Translations under genes and position numbers: made by a program
Assembly (NCBI GenBank): GCA_964571275.1
Contig: CAZNCQ010000033.1
Coordinates: 1-39,220, forward strand
Direction of reading: 5' to 3'
DNA from: DASRQZ01 sp964571275
Lineage (GTDB): Bacteria > Myxococcota_A > Polyangia > Fen-1088
DNA: 39,220 bases
Notes under the pieces: generated by a model
What the model was told of the DNA's origin: nothing
Seen by the model: only the letters and a program-made list of their open reading frames with translations
The model's database searches: none
Part shown: positions 8,386 through 15,964 of the stretch, piece by piece
Numbering within the stretch: position 1 is the stretch's first letter
Layout of the letters: each line of letters opens with the position of its first letter

Positions 8386-9762
8386 ATGCACGACCTGACC
8401 AAAGGATCGCTCGCCCGCAATCTGCTTCAGACGACCAGCTTCATGCTGGTGGGCATGGTCTTTCAGACGCTCTATTTCCTGGTCGATCTCTACTTCGTGG
8501 GGCGCCTCGGCAAGACTGCGGTCGCGGCGGTCAGCGTGTCGGGCAACCTCATGTTCCTGGTGCTGGCGCTGACGCAGACGCTGGGCGTCGGCACGACCGC
8601 GCTGGTCGCACAGGCGACCGGGCGCAAGGACCGCGCCGAGGCGCGCCTGATCTTCAATCAGTCGCAAGTGCTGTCGCTGGCGGTCGGCGTGCTGTTCCTG
8701 GTGGTCATGCTGGCATTGCGCTCCGGATTCGCGCACGGGCAATCGGCCGACCCCGAGACCGAGCGTCTGGCGGGTGAATACCTGGCCTGGTTCGTGCCGT
8801 CGCTGGGGGCGCAGTTCGCCATGGTGGCGACCGGCGCGGCGCTGCGTGGGATCGGAGACTTCAAGCCGGGGATGTACGTGCAGTCGGCGACCGTCATCGT
8901 GAACATCATCCTGGCGCCGGTGCTGATGTTCGGCTGGGGCACCGGTCATCCGCTGGGCGTCGCGGGCACCGCGCTGGCCTCGTTCATCGCGGTCGGCGTG
9001 GGCGTGGTGGCGCTGGTCATCTACGTGGCGCGCACGCCGGGCTACCTCGAATTCGTGCGCCGCGAATGGACGCCGCGCCTGCGCTTGTGGATCCGCCTCC
9101 TCAAGATCGGTCTGCCGGCCGGTGCGGAATTCGGGCTGATGGGCGTCTACATGTTCGCGATCTACGGCATCACGCGTCCGTTCGGCGCCGCGGCTCAGGC
9201 GGGCTACGGTATCGGCCTGCGGGTCGTGCAGGCGATGTTCTTGCCGGCGGTCGCGCTCGGCTTCGCGGTCAGCCCGGTCGCGGGCCAGAACTTTGGCGCG
9301 CGCCACGCCGACCGCGTGCGCGGCACGTTTCGCGTCGGCGTGTTGATGGTGTCGATCGGAATGGCGGGGTGCGCGCTGATCTGTCGGATCATCCCCGAAA
9401 CCCTGGTCGGCATCTTCTCGCGCGATCCCGGCGTGCTCGCGGTCGGCGGCGAATATCTGCGCATCGTCGCCTGGAACTTCATCCCGTCCGGGATCGTGTT
9501 CGTGAGCTCCAGCATGTTCCAGGCGCTCGGCAACACGTTGCCGCCGCTCCTGAGCTCGTTCATTCGCACGACGCTGATCGTGATCCCGGCCGTGGCCTTC
9601 TCGCGCATGACCGGCTTCGCGCTCAACTGGATCTGGTACCTGGCCGTCGGCTGCGTGTTCCTGCAGATGACGTTGAACCTCCTGTTCCTGCAGCGCGAAT
9701 ATCGCCGCAAGCTGGCGTTTGCCGCCACGGCGAGCGCGGCGCCCCGCATCGCGCACGGCTAG
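8386..9762 (+). CDS. MATE family efflux transporter
   Basis: 458 residues with about 12 membrane helices in two pseudo-repeats. The opening GSLARNLLQTTSFMLVGMVFQTLYFLVDLYFVGRLGKTAVAAVS is shown in part by TSFMLVGMVFQTLYFLVDLY, typical of MATE/NorM transporters, and PVAGQNFGARHADRVR marks the second half (the conserved GQNxGA motif). It exports cationic compounds in exchange for Na+ or H+. The ATG at 8386 has no strong ribosome site. It stands alone, following the DUF523 gene by 54 bases. Confidence 0.9.
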   Translation: MHDLTKGSLARNLLQTTSFMLVGMVFQTLYFLVDLYFVGRLGKTAVAAVSVSGNLMFLVLALTQTLGVGTTALVAQATGRKDRAEARLIFNQSQVLSLAVGVLFLVVMLALRSGFAHGQSADPETERLAGEYLAWFVPSLGAQFAMVATGAALRGIGDFKPGMYVQSATVIVNIILAPVLMFGWGTGHPLGVAGTALASFIAVGVGVVALVIYVARTPGYLEFVRREWTPRLRLWIRLLKIGLPAGAEFGLMGVYMFAIYGITRPFGAAAQAGYGIGLRVVQAMFLPAVALGFAVSPVAGQNFGARHADRVRGTFRVGVLMVSIGMAGCALICRIIPETLVGIFSRDPGVLAVGGEYLRIVAWNFIPSGIVFVSSSMFQALGNTLPPLLSSFIRTTLIVIPAVAFSRMTGFALNWIWYLAVGCVFLQMTLNLLFLQREYRRKLAFAATASAAPRIAHG

Positions 9763-9765
9763 CTG

Positions 9766-9790
9766 GGCCGCGCCCCTGCAGGTCGCGGCC
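9766..9790 (+). terminator. Possible terminator hairpin after the MATE gene
   Basis: GGCCGCG (9766-9772) pairs with CGCGGCC (9784-9790) across an 11-base loop, starting four bases past the stop codon. There is no T-run, so it may only slow transcription or act with Rho. The rest of the gap to 9939 shows nothing else that I can support. Confidence 0.3.
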
Positions 9791-9939
9791 ACGACTGAAC
9801 ACGCGCAAATCGCGACGTGCGGCGTGCGCGCCGCCACGATCGGCGCGCACGTTCGCACCCTTCACGCAAAGCCGCGTAGAACGCGCTTCCCCGCGCCGGC
9901 GATTTGAAGCACGCTCCCGCCGGAACAAGGAGGATCGTC

Positions 9940-10620
9940 ATGGCGCAAGTGATCCAGTTTCCTCGACCCGACGGTAAGAGCATCTCCGGCTACTACGTCG
10001 AGCCCGAAGCGGGCGACGGCGCCCCGGGACTGGTCGTCATTCAGGAGTGGTGGGGCGTGAACACGCAGATCAAGGGTGTTGCCGAACGGTTCGCCGCCGC
10101 CGGCTACCGCGTGCTGGTGCCGGATCTGTTTCGTGGCACCGTCACCGTCGAGGCCAAGGAAGCCGAGCACCTCATGAGCAACCTGAACTTCGGCGACGCC
10201 GCCGGCCAGGACGTGCACGGCGCAGTGGCGTATTTGAAGCGCGGCAGCAGCAAGGTCGGCATCAACGGCTTCTGCATGGGCGGCGCGCTGTCCTTGCTCG
10301 CGGCCGCGAACGTGCCCGAAGCTGACGCCGTCGCGTGCTGGTACGGCTATCCGCCGCTCGAGTACCTCGACGCAACCAAGATCAAGGCACCGCTGCTGTG
10401 CCACTTCGCCACCGAGGACGCGTTCTTCCCGATCGCGGGCGTCGAGCCGCTGGAAAAGAAGCTCGTGGCCGCCGGCGTGCGCTTTCAAATTCACCGTTAC
10501 AACGCGAAGCACGCGTTCGGCAACGAGACCGCAATCGACGTCGAGATCCCCACGCGCTACAACGCCGGAGCGACGGCGCTGGCCTGGCAGCGCACGCTGG
10601 ATTTCTTCGCCCGGATGTAG
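9940..10620 (+). CDS. Dienelactone hydrolase family protein
   Basis: 226 residues with an alpha/beta-hydrolase fold. The nucleophile is Cys112 in GFCMGG, with Asp160 in TEDAFFP and His191 in AKHAFGN completing the triad, and Glu36 in QEWWG matching the residue that gates the cysteine in classical dienelactone hydrolase. These enzymes open the lactone of dienelactones to maleylacetate in aromatic degradation, but many family members act on other esters. The ATG at 9940 is chosen for its strong AGGAGG site at about 9929, rather than an in-frame ATG 12 codons earlier. No catabolic neighbours are present, so the substrate is unknown. Confidence 0.9.
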   Translation: MAQVIQFPRPDGKSISGYYVEPEAGDGAPGLVVIQEWWGVNTQIKGVAERFAAAGYRVLVPDLFRGTVTVEAKEAEHLMSNLNFGDAAGQDVHGAVAYLKRGSSKVGINGFCMGGALSLLAAANVPEADAVACWYGYPPLEYLDATKIKAPLLCHFATEDAFFPIAGVEPLEKKLVAAGVRFQIHRYNAKHAFGNETAIDVEIPTRYNAGATALAWQRTLDFFARM

Positions 10621-10644
10621 CGGACCCGGCCGCTCGGACTCCGT

Positions 10645-11121
10645 TCACGGACCGGCGTCGGGGCAGGCGGGATGGGTCGCCATCGATGCCGCCAGGTTGG
10701 CGATGTCGTTGGTGGCGACGCCCTCGAACAGGTCCAGCGAGTATCCGCAGCACCAGCGCGGGTAGTGGTCGAGCGCCCACGCGCCCGCAAGCTGGTGAGA
10801 GCCGGCGTCGTAGATGCACATCCAGGTCGGTCCGCCGACGGGCGGAATGTCGCTGTAGCTGATGTACTGCAGCAGGTATCCCGCGCCGGGGCCCTCGTAG
10901 ATGCGCAACCCGCACATCGGCGCCGGTCGATCGTCCCAGGTCGCTGCGCAGAGCTGCGTGTCGAGCGGGCGCACGCACGCGCCACGGTCCGCATCCAGCG
11001 GTTCGCAAACGGAGTCCGCGTCGTCGCCGCCGCCGCCATCCACGGTCGACGACGTCTTGTTTCCGGCGCAGGCGCCGAGCAGGACGACGCTGCCAGCGAT
11101 TGCGGCGAGCCGCGCTGCCAT
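10645..11121 (-). CDS. Small Cys-containing lipoprotein of unknown function
   Basis: 158 residues. The signal ends in the lipobox LLGAC at residue 18. A Gly/Asp-rich linker (DGGGGDDAD), of a kind common in Myxococcota lipoproteins, leads to a domain with about ten cysteines (for example DADRGAC, QLCAATW, APMCGL, WMCIYD, RWCCGYS) that probably form disulfides, and with aromatic-rich phrases suggesting a compact extracellular fold. It converges with the hydrolase gene. I do not recognise the family. Confidence 0.65.
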   Translation of the reverse strand: MAARLAAIAGSVVLLGACAGNKTSSTVDGGGGDDADSVCEPLDADRGACVRPLDTQLCAATWDDRPAPMCGLRIYEGPGAGYLLQYISYSDIPPVGGPTWMCIYDAGSHQLAGAWALDHYPRWCCGYSLDLFEGVATNDIANLAASMATHPACPDAGP

Positions 11122-11154
11122 CGACGACCACTATATGCCAACCGGGAATGCACG

Positions 11155-11661
11155 CTAGCGATCCAGCCCCGTCAGATCGAGCTCCCTGAGCCGCTGCGGG
11201 TCGCGAAGGATGTCGATCTCGACGATTTTCCCGCCCCGAATGGTGAAGGCCATGACCGAGAACGGCTTTCCGTCGAGCAAGCAGACCGCGCCGGCGACGC
11301 CGTTGACGAGCACCGGGCGCCTCAGCAAACCGATCTGTGAGAAGGACCGCGCTCGACGCGCCACCTCCTCCGCGCCGCGGACCTCGGTGCCGGCCCGCGA
11401 CGCACCGGCGTCGCTGTGGAGCACGACCTCCGGGTCGAGGACCGCGACCAGCCTGTGGAAGTCCCCGTCATGGGCAGCCGCGAGAAACGCATCGACCACG
11501 CTTCGTTGAGTCTCCGCGTCCGCGTCGGGGACGGTGTTCCGCGCTTGAACGCGCCGGCGCCCGCGGCTGGCAAGCTGGCGAGCCGCATCCGGGGTGCGCT
11601 GGACGATGGGCGCGGTCTCCTCGAACGGCATGTCGAAGATGTCGTGCAGAAGGCCGAGACG
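11155..11661 (-). pseudogene. Truncated ECF41-type sigma factor (sigma-4 plus SnoaL-like domain)
   Basis: From about 11661 leftward the reading frame gives RLGLLHDIFDMPFEETAPIV, which matches the middle of sigma region 4 in SigJ/ECF41 factors (usually VLHDMF.VPFEEIA), then the helix-turn-helix part TPDAARQLASRGRRRVQ, and then a SnoaL-like C-terminal domain (VVDAFLAAAHDGDFHRLVAVLDPEVVLHSDAG ends near 11410) with a closing VEIDILRDPQRL. The whole of region 2 and the start of region 4 are missing. Upstream, the frame shows only about 20 residues unlike a sigma factor up to an ATG at 11721. The DGGGK-type motif of ECF41 reads SDAGAS here, so it is degraded. It cannot act as a normal sigma factor. 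Confidence 0.75.
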
Positions 11662-11679
11662 AGACTCAGCGACCGCGCC

Positions 11680-11838
11680 GATGCGGTACCCGACGATGTG
11701 TGGAAGGAAGCCTCGCGGCACTTCGCCGAGCCCGCGCTCGCTGCCCTGGTGACCGCGATCGCCGTCGCTAATCTCTGGAACCGCCTCAACGTCACCACAC
11801 GGCAGGTGACCGGGGATTGGATCGCCCAGTACATTTGA
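11680..11838 (+). pseudogene. C-terminal remnant of a carboxymuconolactone decarboxylase family gene
   Basis: On the plus strand, from about 11686 to the stop at 11838, the frame reads VPDDVWKEASRHFAEPALAA and continues with LVTAIAVANLWNRLNVTTRQ, which closely matches the C-terminus of AhpD-like carboxymuconolactone decarboxylase proteins (HFSE..L..L..AI..INAWNRLNV). The N-terminal two thirds, including the CxxC-type active site, are absent; the sequence to the left is instead the opposing sigma-factor remnant. ECF41 sigma genes are known to sit beside such partner genes, so both remnants probably come from one deleted module. Confidence 0.7.
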
Positions 11839-11851
11839 TAGCTGGCGAGGC

Positions 11852-11895
11852 CACCGAGCGCGCGCCGCCGCCTTGTCGGTCGGCGCGGCTCGGTG
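11852..11895. other. Strong 15-bp hairpin before the glycan cluster
   Basis: CACCGAGC (11852-11859) and CGCGCCG (11861-11867) pair perfectly with CGGCGCG (11881-11887) and GCTCGGTG (11888-11895), with one bulged G and a 13-base loop. It starts 13 bases after the decarboxylase remnant. It may end incoming transcription, but no T-run follows. Confidence 0.6.
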
Positions 11896-11902
11896 ATACC
11901 AT
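11873..11902 (+). promoter_or_regulatory. Possible sigma-70-type promoter for the glycan cluster
   Basis: TTGTCG (11873-11878) and TACCAT (11897-11902) are separated by 18 bases, and the first gene starts at 11962. The -35 box lies in the loop of the hairpin at 11852-11895, so the hairpin and promoter could influence each other. The match is only moderate. Confidence 0.3.
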
Positions 11903-11961
11903 CGCCTCGGCGTGTCTCTGACCTTCGACTTCCATCCGGCGGCGGCTCGCGGCGGAATGCC

Positions 11962-12927
11962 ATGAGGGCCGTGAAGCTCGGCCGGATCTTGGCTCCTGAT
12001 CCGGAGCGGTGGTGGTCCCAGGAATACTGCATGCTGCCCACGCCCGATCCTTCGTTCTCGGCGCCGGGCGGAGCGTTACGCGTCTATTACGCCAGCACGG
12101 ACGCAGACAACTGTGCGCGCGTCGGGTATGTCGATCTCGACCCGGAGGATCCGACGCGCATCGTCGCGCGTTCGCAGGAGCCGATCCTGGACACCGGCAA
12201 GCTCGGCACCTTCAATGATTCCGGCGTCAATGCGTCGTGCGTCGTCGCGCACAATGATGAGATCCGGCTTTACTACGTTGGCTATCAACGGGCCGGCCGC
12301 GTCCCGATCCTGCTCTTTGCGGGGCTGGCTCGCTCGGTCGACGAAGGGCGAACCTTCCAGCGATTGTCCGACGTGCCGATCCTCGAGCGCTCGGCGGCCG
12401 AGCCCTTCACGCGCACCGCCCCGTTCGTCATGCGCGAATCCGGGCGTTATCGGATGTGGTACGTCTCCGGCGAAGGCTGGCACCGCACGAGCGACGGCAA
12501 GGTCTACTCCCGCTACGCGATTCGCCACTGTGAATCCAGCGACGGCGTGTCGTGGCCCGCGAGCGGCGCCGTCTGCCTGGCGCCGGCCCAACGTGACGAT
12601 GGCGGCGATGGCGACGATTCCGAGCAGGGATTCGCGCGCCCCTGGGTCATCAAGGACGGCGCGCGCTACCGGATGTGGTACTCGATCCGCGCGGTGCTCC
12701 CGCAGGGCGGCGTCGGCTACGATCGCCTTGGCTACGCCGAATCTCCGGATGGGCTTCGTTGGACCCGCCTCGACGACCAGGTCGGGCTCGCGCGTTCGAC
12801 ATCGGGCTGGGATTCTGAGATGATCTGCTACACGGCCGTTGTGCGCGCTGGCAGCAACGCCTACCTCTTTTACAACGGAAACGGCAATGGAAAGACCGGC
12901 TTCGGTTGTGCGCGTCTGGTGGATTGA
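11962..12927 (+). CDS. Beta-propeller glycosidase-like protein
   Basis: 321 residues made of repeated blade-like units with the pattern Y.MWY: RVYYAST, IRLYYVGYQ, YRMWYVSGEGW, YRMWYSIRA, AYLFYNGNGNG. This is the look of five-bladed propellers of the GH43/GH32/GH130 type. Such proteins occur inside polysaccharide gene clusters and could trim or bind sugars. There is no signal peptide, so it is probably cytoplasmic. I cannot place the catalytic acids with confidence. The ATG at 11962 follows GGCGGA. It is the first gene of the unit; the next gene starts directly after its stop. It has a rare TTA codon at 12076. Confidence 0.7.
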   Translation: MRAVKLGRILAPDPERWWSQEYCMLPTPDPSFSAPGGALRVYYASTDADNCARVGYVDLDPEDPTRIVARSQEPILDTGKLGTFNDSGVNASCVVAHNDEIRLYYVGYQRAGRVPILLFAGLARSVDEGRTFQRLSDVPILERSAAEPFTRTAPFVMRESGRYRMWYVSGEGWHRTSDGKVYSRYAIRHCESSDGVSWPASGAVCLAPAQRDDGGDGDDSEQGFARPWVIKDGARYRMWYSIRAVLPQGGVGYDRLGYAESPDGLRWTRLDDQVGLARSTSGWDSEMICYTAVVRAGSNAYLFYNGNGNGKTGFGCARLVD

Positions 12928-13617
12928 ATGGACAAGACGTTAGACAAGACGGGAAAGCTCGTGATCGTCGGCGATACGGCGTTCGCCGAGATTGCGTACG
13001 AATACTTCACGCATGACTCGGCCTACGAAGTCGTCGGTTTCACCGTCGACAGGGAGTACTTGAAGAAGGAGCGGCTGTTCGGGCTGCCGGTGGTGCCGTT
13101 CGACGAGGTCGAGCGCTTCTTCGCGCCCGACGACCACGCTGTTTACGCCGCCAATACCTACACGCAAATGAACCGGCTGCGCGCCCGCTTCGCCGCGGAC
13201 GCCAAACGAAAAGGCTATCGGCTGGCGTCGTACGTCAGCTCGCGCGCGTTCGTCTGGCGCAACGTCGAGCTCGGCGAACATGCGTTCATCTTCGAGGACA
13301 ACACCATCCAACCCTTCGTCAAGGTTGGCTCCAACGTGGTCATGTGGAGCGGCAACCACATCGGGCACCATTCTGTCATTCGCGACAACGTCTTCATCTC
13401 GTCGCACGTGGTCGTCTCGGGTTTCTGCGACATCGGCGACAGTTGCTTCCTGGGCGTCAACGCGACGATCGCCAACAACGTGACCATCGCCCGCGACAAC
13501 CTCATCGGGGCCGGCGCGACGATCCTCAAGAGCACCGAGGAGAATCGCCTCTACGGCGCGCAAAACACGAAGCCGCGCGAGGAGCTGACCGCGCGCAAGT
13601 ACTTCAAGGTCGAGTGA
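12928..13617 (+). CDS. Sugar O/N-acetyltransferase, NeuD/PglD/left-handed-beta-helix type
   Basis: 229 residues. The N-terminal part is a Rossmann-like sugar-nucleotide-binding domain (KLVIVGDTAFAEIAYEYF). The C-terminal part, from about residue 108, is a left-handed beta-helix of hexapeptide repeats (VELGEHAFIFEDNTIQPFVK, VGSNVVMWSGNHIGHHSVI, NVTIARDNLIGAGATI). His144, His147 and His148 lie where PglD-like enzymes keep the catalytic base. It would acetylate an amino sugar using acetyl-CoA and could follow the aminotransferase encoded at 17435, as FdtC does in dTDP-Fuc3NAc synthesis. The start ATG directly follows the previous stop. A TTA codon is the fifth codon (12940). Confidence 0.8.
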   Translation: MDKTLDKTGKLVIVGDTAFAEIAYEYFTHDSAYEVVGFTVDREYLKKERLFGLPVVPFDEVERFFAPDDHAVYAANTYTQMNRLRARFAADAKRKGYRLASYVSSRAFVWRNVELGEHAFIFEDNTIQPFVKVGSNVVMWSGNHIGHHSVIRDNVFISSHVVVSGFCDIGDSCFLGVNATIANNVTIARDNLIGAGATILKSTEENRLYGAQNTKPREELTARKYFKVE

Positions 13618-14627
13618 GCGGCCAGGCGAGCGGCCAATCAGGCGGCAAGGTCGGCGGCCAGCCGGGCGGCCAGGTGAGCGGGAATGTCCGGCTCGTCGGC
13701 TACACGCCGGCAGACCACGCGCGCTGGAACGACTTCCTTCAAACGTCGAAGAACGGAACGTTTCTCTTCCGCCGCGAATACATGGACTACCACGCCGATC
13801 GTTTCCCCGATGCCTCGCGGCTGGTTCTGGATGGGGACGGACGGCTGATCGCGCTTTTGCCCGCGACCCGCCAGGAGGCGACCGCGACGCTGGCCAGCCA
13901 CGCGGGCCTCACCTACGGCGGCTTCGTCGTCGACGCCAGCATGACGACGGCCGTGATGCTGTCTCTGTTCGAGGCGGCGCTGGGCGTGCTGCGCGCCGAG
14001 GGCATCGCCACGATCGCCTACACCACGATCCCGCACATCTATCACCAGCTCCCCGCCGAGGAGGACCGGTACGCGCTCTTTCGGTTCGGCGCGCGCCTCG
14101 TGCGGCGTGACGTGCTCACCGTCCTCGACCCGCGCGGCGAGCGGCGCGTGCAGGAGCGCCGGCGCCGCGGCATCAAGAAGGCCGAGAAGGCCGGCATCGA
14201 GGTGCGCCGCTCCGGCGATTGGGGCGCCTTCTGGAGCGCGCTGGAGGCCAACCTGGCGAGCCGCCACGGCGCGCGGCCGGTGCACACCCGGGCCGAGATC
14301 GAGCTCCTGGCCGATCGGTTCAAGGACGAGATCGCGCTCTTCGCCGGCTTCCGCGGCGACGAGCTGGTGGGCGGCGTGGTCGTCTACGAGTCGGCGCGGG
14401 TGGCACACGCCCAGTACATCGCGGCGACGGAGGCGGGCCGCGACCTCGGGTGCCTGGACCTCATCTTCGAGCAACTGGTCACGCGGCACTACGCACACAA
14501 GGCCTGGTTCGACTTCGGGATCTCCAACGAAGACCGAGGCCGAACGCTCAACGAGGGCCTCATCGCCCAGAAGGAAGGCTTCGGCGCGCGCGCGGTCGCG
14601 CACGACTACTACGAGATGAGCCTCTGA
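13614..14627 (+). CDS. FemAB/GNAT-like acyltransferase
   Basis: 337 residues from a GTG that overlaps the previous stop (GTGA) with AAGG five bases upstream. A short Gly/Gln/Ser-rich leader is followed by a GNAT-type pair of domains of the BioF2/FemAB-like family (GNAT_6): NGTFLFRREYMDYHADRF, then RRRGIKKAEKAGIEVRRSGD, and the acyl-CoA-type end (FAGFRGDELVGGVVVYESA, AHAQYIAATEAGRDLGCLD, WFDFGISNEDRGRTLNEGL). Family members attach acyl or aminoacyl groups to sugars or peptidoglycan and are frequent in exopolysaccharide clusters. A second in-frame GTG at 13674 would remove the leader. Confidence 0.75.
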   Translation: MSGQASGQSGGKVGGQPGGQVSGNVRLVGYTPADHARWNDFLQTSKNGTFLFRREYMDYHADRFPDASRLVLDGDGRLIALLPATRQEATATLASHAGLTYGGFVVDASMTTAVMLSLFEAALGVLRAEGIATIAYTTIPHIYHQLPAEEDRYALFRFGARLVRRDVLTVLDPRGERRVQERRRRGIKKAEKAGIEVRRSGDWGAFWSALEANLASRHGARPVHTRAEIELLADRFKDEIALFAGFRGDELVGGVVVYESARVAHAQYIAATEAGRDLGCLDLIFEQLVTRHYAHKAWFDFGISNEDRGRTLNEGLIAQKEGFGARAVAHDYYEMSL

Positions 14628-15383
14628 ATGGATATTCGTGACTACACGGAGAAGTACGCGGCGCAGTACCGTGGCCGCGGCCCAGGGTGGTTCGAGGCCA
14701 CGCTGGTCGCCATCCGGCGCCGGCAGGTCATCGCGTCGCTCGAGCGCCATCCGCACGGGCGCGTGCTCGAGGTCGGCTGCGGCCTGGAGCCGCTGCTCGC
14801 CTACTGGAGTGAGTTTCAGCGCCTGACCGTCGTCGAGCCGTCGCCGGAGTTCGTCGCCAACGCGCGCGCGCTCGCGGCCGGACGGGCGGACGTCGTGGTC
14901 GTTCAGGGGTTCCTCGAAGAGGTCGCGCACCAGCTTGCCGAGACCGCGCCGCTCGACTTCGTCGTCGTCTCGAGCCTCCTGCACGAGGTCGGCGATCCGG
15001 AGCGATTCCTGCGCGCGCTCCATGCGCTCGCGCAGCCCGCGACCGTGCTCCATTTCAACGTCCCCAACGTTTACTCGTTTCATCGCCTGCTCGCGCGCGA
15101 GATGGGCCTCATCGCGGATCTGTTCGAGCCGTCGCAGACCGAAAAGACCTTTCAACGCACGACGCGCTTCGATCGGGCCACGCTCGAGGCGATGCTGGTA
15201 AGCGCGGGCTTCGAGCTGATTCGCTTCGGGACCTATTTCGTCAAGCCCTTCACCCACGCCCAGATGGAGCGCCTCATCGACGAGAAGATCCTGCCACCCG
15301 AGCTCGTCGTGGGGTTGGAGCGCATGTCCACCTACTTGCCCGACATGGGCGCCGAGATGTTCGCCGAGGTTCGCCGGCGCTGA
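14628..15383 (+). CDS. Class I SAM-dependent methyltransferase
   Basis: 251 residues. Motif I is VLEVGCG at 46-52, followed by the acidic end of strand 2 (LTVVEPSPEFVANAR) and motif IV region DFVVVSSLLHEVGDPERFLR, the pattern of Methyltransf_11/23 proteins. It probably methylates a sugar or a lipid-linked glycan, judged by its place in the cluster, but the acceptor is unknown. The ATG lies directly after the previous stop, so it is co-transcribed. It ends the first transcription unit; a 131-base gap follows. Confidence 0.85.
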   Translation: MDIRDYTEKYAAQYRGRGPGWFEATLVAIRRRQVIASLERHPHGRVLEVGCGLEPLLAYWSEFQRLTVVEPSPEFVANARALAAGRADVVVVQGFLEEVAHQLAETAPLDFVVVSSLLHEVGDPERFLRALHALAQPATVLHFNVPNVYSFHRLLAREMGLIADLFEPSQTEKTFQRTTRFDRATLEAMLVSAGFELIRFGTYFVKPFTHAQMERLIDEKILPPELVVGLERMSTYLPDMGAEMFAEVRRR

Positions 15384-15486
15384 GGATCCGCCGCTCGGCG
15401 CGCGCGACCGCCAGCGGCCTGACGCGCGTCGCGCCATGGAACTGACTCCGGCAGAACGCGGGCCCATGGACATGCGGCGGCGTCGC

Positions 15487-15502
15487 TGGCACGTGAGGTG
15501 CA
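15487..15502 (+). promoter_or_regulatory. Candidate sigma-54 promoter before the fdtA-like gene
   Basis: TGGCAC (15487-15492), five bases, then GTGCA (15498-15502) matches the consensus TGGCAC-N5-TTGCA except for one base. The GG and GC elements are 12 bases apart, as required. Transcription would start near 15513. It lies in the only sizeable gap inside the glycan cluster. No enhancer-binding regulator gene is seen nearby. Confidence 0.4.
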
Positions 15503-15559
15503 GCGCCGTGTCACATGCCGCTTCCGGTACCGCTGCGTCGCCCGCAAACGCTCTACGCA

Positions 15560-15964
15560 GTGGATACCTGTCGGATCATCGATCTGCCCAAGATTCATGA
15601 CCCGCGCGGAAACCTGACCTTCATCGAATCCAACGACCACGTCCCGTTCGATATCGAGCGCGTCTACTACATCTACGACGTGCCCGGGGGATCGGAGCGC
15701 GGCGGGCACGCACACCGCGGGCTGCATCAATTCATCATCGCGATGTCAGGCAGCTTCGACGTCGTGCTGGATGATGGGCGGGCGCAGAAGCAAGTCCACC
15801 TCAACCGATCGCACTATGGCCTCTACATCTGCCCGATGATCTGGCGCGTGCTCAACAATTTCTCTTCGAACTCGGTGTGCATGGTCCTGGCGTCGGCCCG
15901 TTACCTTTCGGATGACTATTTTCGCGACTACGCCGAGTTCGTGAAGCTGCGGCAGCACGAATGA
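15560..15964 (+). CDS. fdtA: dTDP-4-oxo-6-deoxyglucose 3,4-ketoisomerase (FdtA/QdtA-like cupin)
   Basis: Cupin-fold protein of about 134 residues (149 if the ATG at 15515 is used). It opens with IDLPKIHDPRGNLTFIES, the typical FdtA/QdtA beginning, and has VYYIYDVPGGSERGGHAHRG with the conserved histidines of the active site, then HYGLYICPMIWRVLNNFSSN. It moves the keto group of dTDP-4-keto-6-deoxyglucose from C4 to C3. The GTG at 15560 is chosen because homologues begin shortly before the IDLPKI segment and because a sigma-54-like promoter would start RNA at about 15513. The FdtB-like aminotransferase two genes downstream would use its product. Whether it makes the xylo or galacto epimer (Qui3N or Fuc3N) cannot be told. 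Confidence 0.85.
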   Translation: MDTCRIIDLPKIHDPRGNLTFIESNDHVPFDIERVYYIYDVPGGSERGGHAHRGLHQFIIAMSGSFDVVLDDGRAQKQVHLNRSHYGLYICPMIWRVLNNFSSNSVCMVLASARYLSDDYFRDYAEFVKLRQHE

